64,000 nt of DNA from Bugula neritina. Lineage: Eukaryota > Bryozoa > Gymnolaemata > Cheilostomatida > Bugulidae. Under the pieces are notes generated by a model. That model was not told the DNA's origin and ran no database searches. It saw only the letters and a list, made by a program, of their open reading frames with translations. The translations under genes were made by a program, and so were the position numbers. The stretch lies in contig OZ037772.1 in NCBI GenBank assembly GCA_964035545.1, forward strand, positions 4,499,733 to 4,563,732, written 5' to 3'. Positions 54,801 to 64,000 of the stretch are shown piece after piece (the stretch's first letter is position 1; the number at the start of each line of letters is the position of its first letter).

Positions 54801-57800
54801 GAGAGGGCTGAGGGAGCTGATTTTGTGTCAGTCTTGGAGACAGAGCAGGTTTTGGCCGGGACAGCCTTGAAAGTAACGATCAATGTGACAGCGGAGTTTG
54901 AAAGTCATCAACTTGAAGTGAGTGTATACGCTACAAAATTGTATAAAAACTGTGTTATTGGAGGTATAAAAGTTTTTATTGTCTTTTTTCTACTATTATT
55001 TTTCTTTATTCACTGGCTGTAGATAATCAATACAAAAAGTTTTTGTCAGCCACTGCGCTTTTCTGTCCAATGCCATGCTAGCATGTTTATCTGTTTGACA
55101 GGTGGGAGTGGCTTGGGTAGATGTGGGCGGAGTTGAACACAGGTTTGGGTGCGATACGGAAGGAAACAGATATGCTGTGAATGACGAAGAGTATTTAACT
55201 TTCAACCGGATGGAGTACGTGAATCAGGATAACCAATCAGTATATGCTAACATCAGGTATGATAATACTAGTAATACACATGATAATACTAGTAATACAC
55301 ATGATAATACTAGTAATACATATGATACTACTAGTAATACACATGATAATACTAATAATACACATGATAATACTAGTAATACGCTTAATAATACTAGTAA
55401 TACACATGATAATATTAGTAATACACATGATAATCCTAGTAATACACGTGATAATACTAGTAATACACACGATAATACTAGTAATACACACGATAATACT
55501 GCTAATACACATGATAATTATAATATTACACACGATAATACCAGTAATACACAAGATAATACTTGTAATACATTATATGATTAGTTGTGTTTTATTTTCC
55601 ATTTTAGCATTTCATTTATTTCTGCTCCTTCATTGCCTCTTTTTGAGTTTCACAACACAAACTACTTGATATGTCTCCATAAAATCAGAGCTAATCTACA
55701 AGAATCTAATGAGTTTCACACTTGAGAGTCAGTATATTTCAGAGTAATATCTGTTCTAGCACCGGAGAATTTCACCTCTCTATTCCGGATTGTCGTGCAG
55801 AGATGGTAAAAAGACATCAATACAGTATTGCCTTCTTTCTTCACGTAGAAATTGAACATGCTTCTTGGAAATATCGCTCTTTTGCTAAAGAGATCAAATC
55901 AGAATATATAAAATATTCAGAGCCTACAACCCTTCGAGGTATATTCTTCCATAATACATAGTCTATTAGGTGTTCACCTGTATATAGTACTATATGTATA
56001 TGTACATAGTCTATTAGGTGTTCACCTGTATATAGTACTATATGTATATGTACATAGTATATTAGGTGTTCACCTGTATATAGTACTATATGTATATGTA
56101 CATAGTATATTAGGTGTTCACCTGTATATAGTACTATATGTATATGTACATAGTATATTAGGTGTTCACCTGTATATAGTACTATATGTATATGTACATA
56201 GTATATTAGGTGTTCACCTGTATATAGTACTATATGTATATGTACACAGTATATTAGGTATTCACCTAGATATAGTACTATATGTATATGTACATAGTCT
56301 ATTAGGTGTTCACCTGTATATAGTACTATATGTATATGTACATAGTATATTAGGTGTTCACCTGTATATAGTACTATATGTATATGTACATAGTATATTA
56401 GGTGTTCACCTGTATATAGTACCATATGTATATGTACATAGTATATTAGGTATTCACCTGTATATAGTACTATATGTATATGTACATAGTATATTAGGTG
56501 TTCACCTGTATATAGTACTATATGTATATGTACATAGTCTATTAGGTGTTCACCTGTATATAGTACTATATGTATATGTACATAGTCTATTAGGTGTTCA
56601 CCTGTATATAGTACTATATGTATATGTACATAGTATATTAGGTGTTCACCTGTATATAGTACTATATGTATATGTACATAGTCTATTAGGTGTTCACCTG
56701 TATATAGTACTATATGTATATGTACATAGTCTATTAGGTGTTCACCTGTATATAATACTATATGTATATGTACATAGTCTATTAGGTGTTCACCTGTATA
56801 TAATACTATATGTATATGTACATAGTATATTAGGTGTTCACCTGTATATAGTACTATATGTATATGTACATAGTCTATTAGGTGTTCACCTGTATATAGT
56901 ACTATATGTATATGTACATAGTCTATTAGGTGTTCACCTGTATATAATACTATATGTATATGTACATAGTCTATTAGGTGTTCACCTGTATATAGTACTA
57001 TATGTATATGTACATAGTCTATTAGGTGTTCACCTGTATATAGTACTATATGTATATGTACATAGTCTATTAGGTGTTCACCTGTATATAGTACTATATG
57101 TATATGTACATAGTATATTAGGTGTTCACCTGTATATAGTACTATATGTATATGTACATAGTCTATTAGGTGTTCACCTGTATATAATACTATATGTATA
57201 TGTACATAGTATATTAGGTGTTCACCTGTATATAGTACTATATGTATATGTACATAGTATATTAGGTGTTCACCTGTATATAGTACTATATGTATATGTA
57301 CATAGTCTATTAGGTGTTCACCTGTATATAGTACTATATGTATATGTACATAGTCTATTAGGTGTTCACCTGTATATAGTACTATATGTATATGTACATA
57401 GTATATTAGGTGTTCACCTGTATATAGTACTATATGTATATGTACATAGTCTATTAGGTGTTCACCTGTATATAATACTATATGTATATGTACATAGTAT
57501 ATTAGGTGTTCACCTGTATATAGTACTATATGTATATGTACATAGTATATTAGGTGTTCACCTGTATATAGTACTATATGTATATGTACATAGTCTATTA
57601 GGTGTTCACCTGTATATAGTACTATATGTATATGTACGTAGTATATTAGGTGTTCACCTGTATATAGTACTATATGTATATGTACATAGTCTATTAGGTG
57701 TTCACTTGTATATAGTACTATATGTATATGTACATAGTCTATTAGGTGTTCACCTGTATATAGTACTATATGTATATGTACGTAGTATATTAGGTGTTCA

Positions 57801-60800
57801 CCTGTATATAGTACTATATGTATATGTACATAGTATATTAGGTGTTCACCTGTATATAGTACTATGTGTATATGTACATAGTATATTAGGTGTTCACCTG
57901 TATATAGTACTATATGTATATGTACATAGTCTATTAGGTGTTCACCTGTATATAGTACTATATGTATATGTACATAGTATATTAGGTGTTCGCCTGTATA
58001 TTATACTATATGTATATGTACATAGTATATTAGGTGTTCACCTGTATATAGTACTATATGTATATGTACATAGTATATTAGGTGTTCACCTGTATATAGT
58101 ACTATATGTATATGTACATAGTCTATTAGGTGTTCACTTGTATATAGTACTATATGTATATGTACATAGTCTATTAGGTGTTCACCTGTATATAGTACTA
58201 TATGTATATGTACATAGTCTATTAGGTGTTCACCTGTATATAGTACTATATGTATATGTACATAGTCTATTAGGTGTTCACCTGTATATAATACTATATG
58301 TATATGTACATAGTATATTAGGTGTTCACCTGTATATAGTACTATATGTATATGTACATAGTATATTAGGTGTTCACCTGTATATAGTACTATATGTATA
58401 TGTACATAGTCTATTAGGTGTTCACCTGTATATAGTACTATATGTATATGTACATAGTCTATTAGGTGTTCACCTGTATATAGTACTATATGTATATGTA
58501 CATAGTCTATTAGGTGTTCACCTGTATATAATACTATATGTATATGTACATAGTATATTAGGTGTTCACCTGTATATTATACTATATGTATATGTACATA
58601 GTATATTAGGTGTTCACCTGTATATAGTACTATATGTATATGTACATAGTATATTAGGTGTTCACCTGTATATAGTACTATATGTATATGTACATAGTAT
58701 ATTAGGTGTTCACCTGTATAATAGTACATATATTACATATTCACCTGTGTATAGTACTATATTATAGTACTATATGTATATGTACATAGTTGTATCGGTT
58801 TGTGTTAGTGTCTGGTTACAAGGTATGATTTAACTATAAGCCAACTTGGCAACAGGTTTTCAAGTTTATTTACTCTCAAATCGTACCCTATAAAAATGGG
58901 AAAAAATAGAAATTGTATAAGTAAGTAGTAACAATATAAATCAAAAGTCAGAGAAACACCATGAACATCACAAAAGCAAACAAATTGACATGATCTATTA
59001 TAATTTTAATAAAACTTACAATATTGATGCATAGATAAGCTTCTTTGCCATCACAATGCCAAAACCGATGGTCTATTTTCACAAAGAGTGTAAATATTGG
59101 TGTCTAACTGTGTGTTCGTATAATGCTAAAAATGCTCCTCTCTGGCGGTTTGATCATGACACACTGACTCATGCAGTACTGTGAATTAGCACCAGCCCTG
59201 CCAGCTAATAATAGCTTTGGTGAAAGCTTTAAAGCCTGAAAGCTTTAATGATTGGCTGCCTGCCAATACATCTGGGTGGCATACCAATCCAATAGTCTAT
59301 TAGGTGTTCACCTGTATATTATACTATATGTATATGTAGGCTACATAGTCTATTAGGTGCTCACCTGTATATAGTACTATATGTATATGTACATAGTATA
59401 TTAGGTGTTCACCTGTATATAGTACTATATGTATATGTACATAGTATATTAGATGCTCACCTGTATATAGTACTATATGTATATGTACATAGTCTATTAG
59501 ATGTCCACCTGTATATAGTACTATACGTATATGTACATAGTCTATTAGGTGTTCACCTGTATATAGTACTATATGTATATGTACATAGTATATTAGGTGT
59601 TCACCTGTATATAGTACTATATGTATATGTACATAGTATATTAGATGCTCACCTGTATATAGTACTATATGTATATGTACATAGTCTATTAGATGTCCAC
59701 CTGTATACAGTGACACTGTAACATATAATAACTCACTCTGTAGTCAAACAGATCCGATGGGGTGAATGGCAGCCATGGGATCAGTGTACAGCTAACTGTG
59801 CCAGACTGACTAGTGGCGTGACTACAAGGAAAAGAGATTGTCTCCCCATGTATGTACATGAACTTCCCTACAATCTCACGTGTCAGGCAATAGAGTTTAC
59901 AATAATATGTTTTATTATATTTGACAGTATTTAATATAATGCATTGATAATAATATATGAACTGCATATGTATAACAGCGTATAATATGTTGATAATTAT
60001 GTATGAATGTTATGTATAATATTATATAATAGCATAAAATGCATTGATAGGGCATGAACCTCATGTATAATATATGTAATAGCATGTCATACATTGATAT
60101 GTCTACTGTGTTAACATACAAAGATATAATCTATGTTTAAGGCTTACCTCCCCTGACTTTGTCAACACCGGAATAACAGACAGATGTCAAACAGCATCTG
60201 GGAAGGAGAATCAGTCTACTGAGAAACAGACATCTCAATGTGGCAGTTGGTTCTGTAAGCATTGCAATCACTCAATTTGACTTTTATACTCACAGATGGA
60301 ACTGGTTTTGAGTTCACAGGCTACTGTTAAGTTGCGTTTATACCTTCACGATCTTTGGTCAGAAGTTTAATTTGGCTGAGTTGGAATTTCACCGAGTTTC
60401 ATTGCATTGTAAAAGCCACTCGTCCAAATAGTTGTCCTGTGATTACTTAGTTGGCTGATTACAGAATAAGAATCAGAAAGAATAATAACTCCTCGAAGAT
60501 ATTGGTATTCAATTATGACTTGTGCGAATAGATGAACTACTTAAAAATCGTTAAATAAAGCTTCAGTGATTCAAATATAAGTTTCATGTTTATAATCATA
60601 TTGCTTACGCTTTCTCAATTATCGTTTTTATGCTGTCAACTTTACTAATTCACTACTTTTTCAAAGGCATTAAGTAGCAATTAGATGAGTCATATTTCAC
60701 TACTAACACTTGAGTTTTCACATCAATATGATTTTACTGAGTTTCAGTTTGACTATAAAGGGGTACTCGAACGAGTGAAATTAACTGAAACTCGGAACGT

Positions 60801-63624
60801 TTTCAGCAGAAGTATAAACGTGATTTATAACTAGTTTTCTGTTTTCAGGCTATGAGAGGTTCCTTACCACAACCACCAAGGTGACCGCAGAGCACACGGA
60901 GTCCGGGACTCACACCCTCGACCTGAGTAGTGACGCTACTGAATACTTGGCTGCCGAGAAAGCCTGGAAAGATATTTCGTTTATACAGAAGTATACGGAG
61001 TTAGTCGGTAAGCAAGTTTATTTGTGCTGATGATTTCAGTTATTCTTGTATATAGAAGTATGTAGCAGGGAGCAACCGTGGTCTAGGAGTTAGAGATTTT
61101 ACCTAGTGAGCACGAAGTCATGGGTTCAAAACCAGACAAAGGCCATTTGTGATGTTAGGAAGAGCATCCAGTCATAATTGCTCATGTGCCTCATCTGAAT
61201 AAGCCCTTAGTCAGCTTTAAGAAAATCTTTACCACTAGGGGTTTTCTCACAGGAATAGTGGCTATAAACTTGTGTGAGTGTTTTCATAAAGAAGTATATG
61301 GTGAGATATTGGACTTTGGATTAGTATGCTATACAGCGATTCAACTACATTAGAAAGTTAAACTTCAAAGGGTAAGTTAAAATTTATATACATAGGGATA
61401 GTCTCTGTTTGTCTGTAAACTATGGTGTGATATTATATAGATACACCGGAGGAATTGAAGAACTCAGATTACAAAGTGAACTACCAGAAGGAGAAATACC
61501 AGGACTACACGGTGCCGGGAGGAGAGACTATCCTCATCAGGTCTTATAGCAAAGCTACTATCTGGTTTGAGTGGAGCATTAATGTCAACTTCAACAACAG
61601 AGATCTTATGGTACTTGGTGAGTGAGTGGATGTACACATTCAACTCTTACACACACACGCACACGCACGCACACACATGTGCAAAACATTTTAAAGAGTA
61701 AATTGACTCTCATTTATAAAATAGAGTAGCTTGAGTTGCTGACAATCATAAAATACAAGGAAAGCAGCTGATAGAGCTACCAGATATGGTTAGTGGATTT
61801 TATTAGGTAACATGCTGATATAATAGCTGGTTTCTTAAATATTCTCTTTCAGGTTTGGCCCGTGGAGGAGAGGCCCCCCTAAACGAATGCTGGAGAAGAC
61901 AGGTGGCTCCTTGCCAAGTGAATCTGTTCAATAAAGTGGCCAGGTCTACCTATTCGATCAGCTTTAAAAACCTTGGGTCTTTCAGCGCTGATCGATATGA
62001 GGTACTCACTCTAGTACTCCACTAATACTAGTACTCACTCTAGTACTCTACTAATACTATTACTCACTCTAGTACTCTACTAATACTATTACTCACTCTA
62101 GTACTCTACTAATACTATTACTCACTCTAGTACTCTACTAATACTAGTACTCACTCTAGTACTCTACTAATACTAGTACTCACTCTAGTACTCCACTAAT
62201 ACTAGTACTCACTCTAGTACTCTACTAATACTATTACTCACTCTAGTACTCTACTAATACTAGTACTCACTCTAGTACTCTACTAATACTATTACTCACT
62301 CTAGTACTCTACTAATACTAGTACTCACTCTAGTACTCTACTAATACTATTACTCACTCTAGTACTCTACTAATACTATTACTCACTCTAGTACTCTACC
62401 AATACTAGTACTCACTCTAGTACTCTACAAATACTATTACTCACTCTAGTACTCTACTAATACTAGTACTCTACTAATACTATTACTCACTCTAGTACTC
62501 TACTAATACTATTACTCACTCTAGTACTCTACTAATACTAGTACTCACTCTAGTACTCTACTAATACTATTACTCACTCTAGTACTCTACTAATACTAGT
62601 ACTCACTCTAGTACTCTACTAATACTGGTACTCACTCTAGTACTCTACTAATATTATTACTCACTCTAGTACTCTACTAATATTATTACTCACTCTAGTA
62701 CTCTACTAATACTAGTACTCACTCTAGTACTCTACTAATACTATTACTCACTCTAGTACTCTACTAATACTATTACTCACTCTAGTACTCTACTAATACT
62801 AGTACTCACTGTAGTACTTTACTAATGCTTGTACACACTCTAGTACTCTACTAATACTATTACTCACTCTAGTACTCAACTAATACTTGTACTCACTCTA
62901 GTACTCTACTAATGCTACTATACTAACAAAAATCTCATTAATTACGCATACTATCTTCATATTAGCTTTTTGAATACATTGAAGCTAAAGCCAGCTATGT
63001 GAAATCAAAATATAAAAAAAGTCATTCCATGATTCACTTTGGTTTGGGTTGATTTTAGGAGCCAAATTTGAGTATGGAGCAAGACAACACTCGTTCTAAT
63101 AGACTCGGTACAAGGAATTTACCCACGTAGGTCTTTATGTGTACCAGTATGTAATACACTATAATCATATAATATATATGTAATAATATTCATTTAGGAG
63201 CAGTAGTGGAGAGGTTGAGATAGCATGAGCTATTCAATTCTATTGTTAAATTTTGTTTTGGGGCGTGAATTGAAATTCTCGCAAGAATATAATTTCTAAT
63301 CTAGAACACAGGCTTTTCTCAATTTCTTCATTACTGCATCTATCAAATAGTATTTGGATTTGTCTTTTGATATTTATATAGTTATATACAGCTGGACTTT
63401 TTGATTTCAATACTAATGTTAAGCATATAAACTAGCGAGGGTGAAGAATGGATTGTTTCTGGCATGGAAACTAAGAGAGTGAAACTAAAGATCAGACTAG
63501 CCGGGGACGAGGAAAACGACTCCACTGCTTCAGACAGCGTCCTCTACCAGGTGTTCTTCATCATGATAATACCTAATCTGAGAGGGAATGGTTACATACC
63601 TGCAGGACCACTGATAGACCTGAG
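30733..63624 (+). CDS. Large secreted protein with signal peptide, Cys-rich modules and a TSP1 domain (5' part, continues past the window)
   Basis: Twenty exons join in phase: 30733-30801, 31410-31490, 31665-31758, 32268-32372, 33070-33212, 33806-33974, 50536-50733, 52147-52303, 52848-52918, 53330-53488, 54748-54917, 55102-55256, 55745-55938, 59744-59849, 60142-60254, 60849-61007, 61441-61617, 61853-62001, 63059-63126 and 63436-63624. They give 908 codons, and the last exon ends on a donor (GTAAGC), so the gene continues. The start is chosen because the ATG at 30733 opens a hydrophobic leader (ELMLLLTISITT) and its donor is in phase with the next exon. TSP1 lies at about residues 590-663. The rest has no domain I recognise: Cys-rich repeats at about 117-415, beta-rich segments at 416-588 and 662-908. 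The least certain parts are exon 3 and the donor of exon 4. The role is unknown, presumably extracellular adhesion or matrix. Confidence 0.8.
30802..31409 (+). other. First intron of the TSP1-protein gene
   Basis: AT-rich sequence with no array. At about 31137-31275 (TTTAGGAGCAG..., GAGGCATGGGTT..., CTAGTCTAAAACAC) it resembles 63196-63330, which suggests a worn repeat family, possibly a SINE remnant. Confidence 0.4.
31410..32372 (+). CDS. Exons 2-4 of the TSP1-protein gene (variable N-terminal linker)
   Basis: Exon 2 (31410-31490) encodes NSVGNTTEPFSGLTLAGSDL with an N-glycosylation site. Exon 3 (31665-31758) encodes a hydrophobic and basic stretch (IFLIVYIRRVLRLIRM) and is included because its donor (CTG|GTGAGT) and phases 0/1 join exons 2 and 4 exactly. 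Exon 4 encodes an acidic Ser/Thr-rich linker (EKSCSTENTEDDSRD) and DYCDF. Its acceptor is a NAGNAG (TAGCAG), so use of 32265 would add one Ala. These exons are less certain than the downstream ones. Confidence 0.55.
33070..33974 (+). CDS. Exons 5-6 of the TSP1-protein gene, Cys-rich module before the giant intron
   Basis: Exon 33070-33212 encodes IECINIWDIERPRDLVELTR and VGVFGQRCAGTQEEW. Exon 33806-33974 encodes CFFIGSDEDYSWSAHNDYCR and ends HCEVYPCG. Aromatic residues and paired Cys suggest a disulfide-rich extracellular fold that I do not recognise. The donor GGTT|GTGAGTTATT is also the first unit of the 22-bp satellite. Intron 33213-33805 holds AT-rich degenerate TATGTTATAT repeats (33230-33500). 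Confidence 0.75.
33975..50510 (+). repeat. 16.5-kb satellite array filling one intron, 22-bp unit
   Basis: About 750 head-to-tail copies of GTGAGTTATTATATTATATA + CT occupy essentially the whole intron 33975-50535. The first unit is the splice donor (GTGAGTTATTATTTTATATA) and the last copies end about 25 bp before the acceptor TTTCCAG at 50535. Two main unit types alternate, with GTGAGT or ATGAGT, plus a minor TTGAGT form. A variant with TTATATTATTA in place of TTATTATATTA recurs through the central part. The sequence is almost wholly A/T apart from the G of GAG and the C of AC. Confidence 0.97.
50536..53488 (+). CDS. Exons 7-10 of the TSP1-protein gene, duplicated Cys-rich modules
   Basis: Exon 50536-50733 encodes YPNNEWRHNSNKWPVDAP and YYEYVPEYFRCVVQRK. 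Exon 52147-52303 encodes FEFGPCKTFDEEAYKKCREK and PCSYPDSINHFFYAGRH. Exon 52848-52918 encodes RFRVVCADQSFSESERQACA. Exon 53330-53488 encodes GVSNSQGLTKYEYRCESEM. The pattern C-x3-PC-x-YP, then a variable stretch, then F-R-x-V-x-C/C-V-V recurs in exons 6-7 and again in exons 8-9, which suggests an internal duplication of a module I cannot name. Confidence 0.75.
50734..52146 (+). other. Intron with imperfect 40-50-bp repeats and a tRNA-like sequence
   Basis: At 51120-51310 three or four diverged copies of TCTGGGAAAACCCTGACTTG followed by CCCCTACA.. are visible. At 52014-52085 there is a tRNA-like sequence with GGTTAGCGC and box B GGTTCGATTCC, related to that at 3450. The remainder (50760-51110, 51340-52010) shows no gene or array. 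Confidence 0.55.
52014..52085 (+). tRNA. tRNA-like sequence, second copy (pseudo-tRNA or SINE head)
   Basis: GTAGCGTAAATGGTTAGCGC is a good box A, and GGTTCGATTCC is a perfect box B. The anticodon region CTTGCAAG is shared with the 3450 copy. The T stem pairs poorly, so this is more likely a SINE head than a working tRNA. Confidence 0.45.
52310..52425 (+). repeat. Short array of about 27 bp (GACTCATACTATTCTATTTG + TGGT)
   Basis: About four copies start some 7 bp after the donor of exon 52147-52303. Confidence 0.75.
53519..54215 (+). repeat. 26-bp array (ACTATATACTCCCTGTCTAT + TTCTAT)
   Basis: About 27 copies start some 30 bp after the donor at 53488. All three forward frames stay open for long distances because the unit lacks stop codons in rotation. 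The predicted peptides (repeating LFLYYILPVYFYTIYS) are not proteins. The remainder of the intron, to 54747, shows nothing else. Confidence 0.9.
54748..55938 (+). CDS. Exons 11-13 of the TSP1-protein gene, beta-rich region
   Basis: Exon 54748-54917 encodes KNEYLGWREPVLRKLIIERA and ALKVTINVTAEFESHQLE. Exon 55102-55256 encodes VGVAWVDVGGVEHRFGCDTE. Exon 55745-55938 encodes NICSSTGEFHLSIPDCRAEM and YSIAFFLHVEIEHASWKYRS. Alternating hydrophobic strands suggest an Ig-like or similar sandwich, but no signature identifies the family. The exon 13 start is at 55745 (acceptor CAGAG), because the CAG two bases earlier would break the phase. Confidence 0.75.
55257..55585 (+). repeat. Donor-anchored array, 21-bp unit (GATAATACTAGTAATACACA + T)
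   Basis: About fifteen copies begin at the splice donor itself (CAG|GTATGATAATACTAGTAAT). The 21-bp period keeps frames open on both strands without coding meaning. Confidence 0.9.
55957..58790 (+). repeat. 48-bp array, main block
   Basis: About 58 copies of CTATTAGGTGTTCACCTGTA + TATAGTACTATATGTATATG + TACATAGT begin about 18 bp after the donor at 55938. Two alternating variants (AGTCTATT and AGTATATT) are interspersed. The 48-bp period leaves long open frames with a 16-residue repeat. It is intronic and not a protein. Confidence 0.95.
58791..59292. other. 500-bp insertion or unique segment interrupting the 48-bp array
   Basis: Non-repetitive sequence, GC-richer than its flanks, starts after TACATAGTTGTATCGG and ends before AATAGTCTATTAGGTG. 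I found no terminal inverted repeats, poly(A) tail or open frame. The array resumes in the same orientation on the far side. Confidence 0.6.
59293..59710 (+). repeat. 48-bp array, distal block
   Basis: About eight copies of the same unit have variants (GCTCACC, GTCCACC) that are rare in the main block. It stops about 30 bp before the acceptor at 59743. Confidence 0.9.
59744..60254 (+). CDS. Exons 14-15 of the TSP1-protein gene: thrombospondin type-1 domain
   Basis: Exon 59744-59849 encodes RWGEWQPWDQCTANCARLTS and TTRKRDC. Exon 60142-60254 encodes TDRCQTAS and ends SQCGSWF, with a sixth Cys at the first codon completed by exon 16. The W-x2-W-x2-W/C layered motif, the basic RKR strand and six Cys fit TSP1, which binds glycosaminoglycans and other matrix proteins. 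The usual CSxTCG is altered to CTANCA. Intron 59850-60141 is AT-rich and holds nothing recognised. Confidence 0.85.
60849..63624 (+). CDS. Exons 16-20 of the TSP1-protein gene, unrecognised C-terminal region
   Basis: Exon 60849-61007 encodes CYERFLTTTTKVTAEHTESG and a Thr/Glu-rich stretch. Exon 61441-61617 encodes YTVPGGETILIRSYSKATIW. Exon 61853-62001 encodes GLARGGEAPLNECWRRQVAP. Exon 63059-63126 encodes EPNLSMEQDNTRSNRLGTRN. Exon 63436-63624 encodes EEWIVSGMETKRVKLKIRLA and VFFIMIIPNLRGNGYIPAGP. Splice sites and phases are clean. No family is recognised, and the frame continues beyond the window. Intron 60255-60848 holds nothing recognised. Confidence 0.75.
61072..61290 (+). mobile_element. 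tRNA-derived SINE, copy 4
   Basis: Head GCAACCGTGGTCTAGGAGTT and box B-like GGGTTCAAAACC are followed by GGCCATTTGTGATG, GAGCATCCAGTCATAATTGC and TAAGCCCTTAGTCAGC. It lies in the intron 61008-61440 of the TSP1-protein gene. Confidence 0.75.
61648..61682 (+). repeat. (CA)n-like microsatellite
   Basis: An ACACACACGCACACGCACGC-type run lies about 30 bp after the donor at 61617. Confidence 0.8.
62002..62930 (+). repeat. Donor-anchored array, 29-bp unit (GTACTCACTCTAGTACTCTA + CTAATACTA)
   Basis: The first intron base at 62002 is the first base of unit 1 (GAG|GTACTCACTCTAGTACTCC), and about 31 copies follow. Variants switch AGTACT and TTACT at a fixed position. Confidence 0.92.
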
Positions 63625-63654
63625 GTAAGCTGACGCAGGTACCTGGGGTAGTGT

Positions 63655-64000
63655 CATGGTAGGTATTGAGTATGTATTGAGTATGTATTGAGTATGTATT
63701 GATTATATATTGAGTATATATTGAGTATGTATTGAGTATGTATTGAGTATGTATTGAGTATGTATTGGGTATATATTGAGTATATATTGAGTATGTATTG
63801 AGTATACATTGAGTATATATTGAGTATATATTGAATATATATTGAGTATATATTGAGTATATATTGAGTATGTATTGAGTATGTATTGAGTATATATTGA
63901 GTATGTATTGAGTATATATTGAGTAGGTAGAAAGTATATATTGAGTATATATTGAGTATATATTGAGTATGTATTGAGTATATATTGAGTATGTATTGAG
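63655..64000 (+). repeat. 11-bp array (GTATTGAGTAT), open at the window edge
   Basis: About thirty copies with GTATGT and GTATAT variants start about 35 bp after the donor at 63624 and run to the end of the window. Confidence 0.9.

Noticed and set aside
55102-55584. A reading frame running from exon 12 into NTSNTHD repeats
   Set aside because: The exon part is real, but the repeat part follows the splice donor at 55257. The next exon joins in phase only if the array is removed.
57706-58767. Long open frame encoding a 16-residue repeat (LYIVLYVYVHSILGVH) and its reverse-strand counterparts at 55841-56425 and 59324-59716
   Set aside because: It lies wholly in the 48-bp intronic array. The period is a multiple of three, so any stop-free unit stays open, and it is flanked by well supported splice sites.

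Overview
The window is nuclear DNA of a multicellular animal. Its genes are split into many short exons with GT-AG introns, an unmistakable DDX10 orthologue is present, extracellular proteins are built from animal-type modules (LamG-like, PAN/apple, TSP1), and tRNA-derived SINEs and MITE-like DNA elements are scattered through it. Non-coding DNA is AT-rich and loaded with tandem repeats. I would guess a marine invertebrate but cannot assign a phylum.

Layout. (1) 1-3101: a foldback element with long, near-identical terminal inverted repeats, then a tRNA-like sequence and a hAT-like remnant. (2) 4216-16166, plus strand: the last 16 exons of a gene for a multi-LamG protein ending in a PAN/apple module. 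Its 5' end lies left of the window. (3) 16844-30309, minus strand: a complete 16-exon DDX10 (801 codons), converging tail to tail with gene 2. (4) 30733 to beyond the right edge, plus strand: the first 20 exons of a large secreted protein. It has a signal peptide, Cys-rich modules, a TSP1 domain at 59744-60254 and unrecognised beta-rich regions. Its ATG is 423 bp from the DDX10 ATG, head to head, so the two genes probably share a bidirectional promoter. All exon models were built by hand from splice sites and reading phase, and phases agree across every junction proposed.

The striking feature is the introns. About twenty carry private tandem arrays, each with its own 11-48 bp unit, and many arrays start exactly at, or within about 20-40 bp of, a splice site. 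In several cases the true 5' splice site is the first unit, so the array is a run of donor-like GTRAGT sequences. The extreme case is the intron at 33975-50535, filled by about 750 copies of a 22-bp unit whose first copy is the donor GTGAGT. I see no metabolic or defence operon. The genes share only neighbourhood and perhaps a promoter, and the possible undescribed phenomenon here is splice-site-seeded intron satellites.
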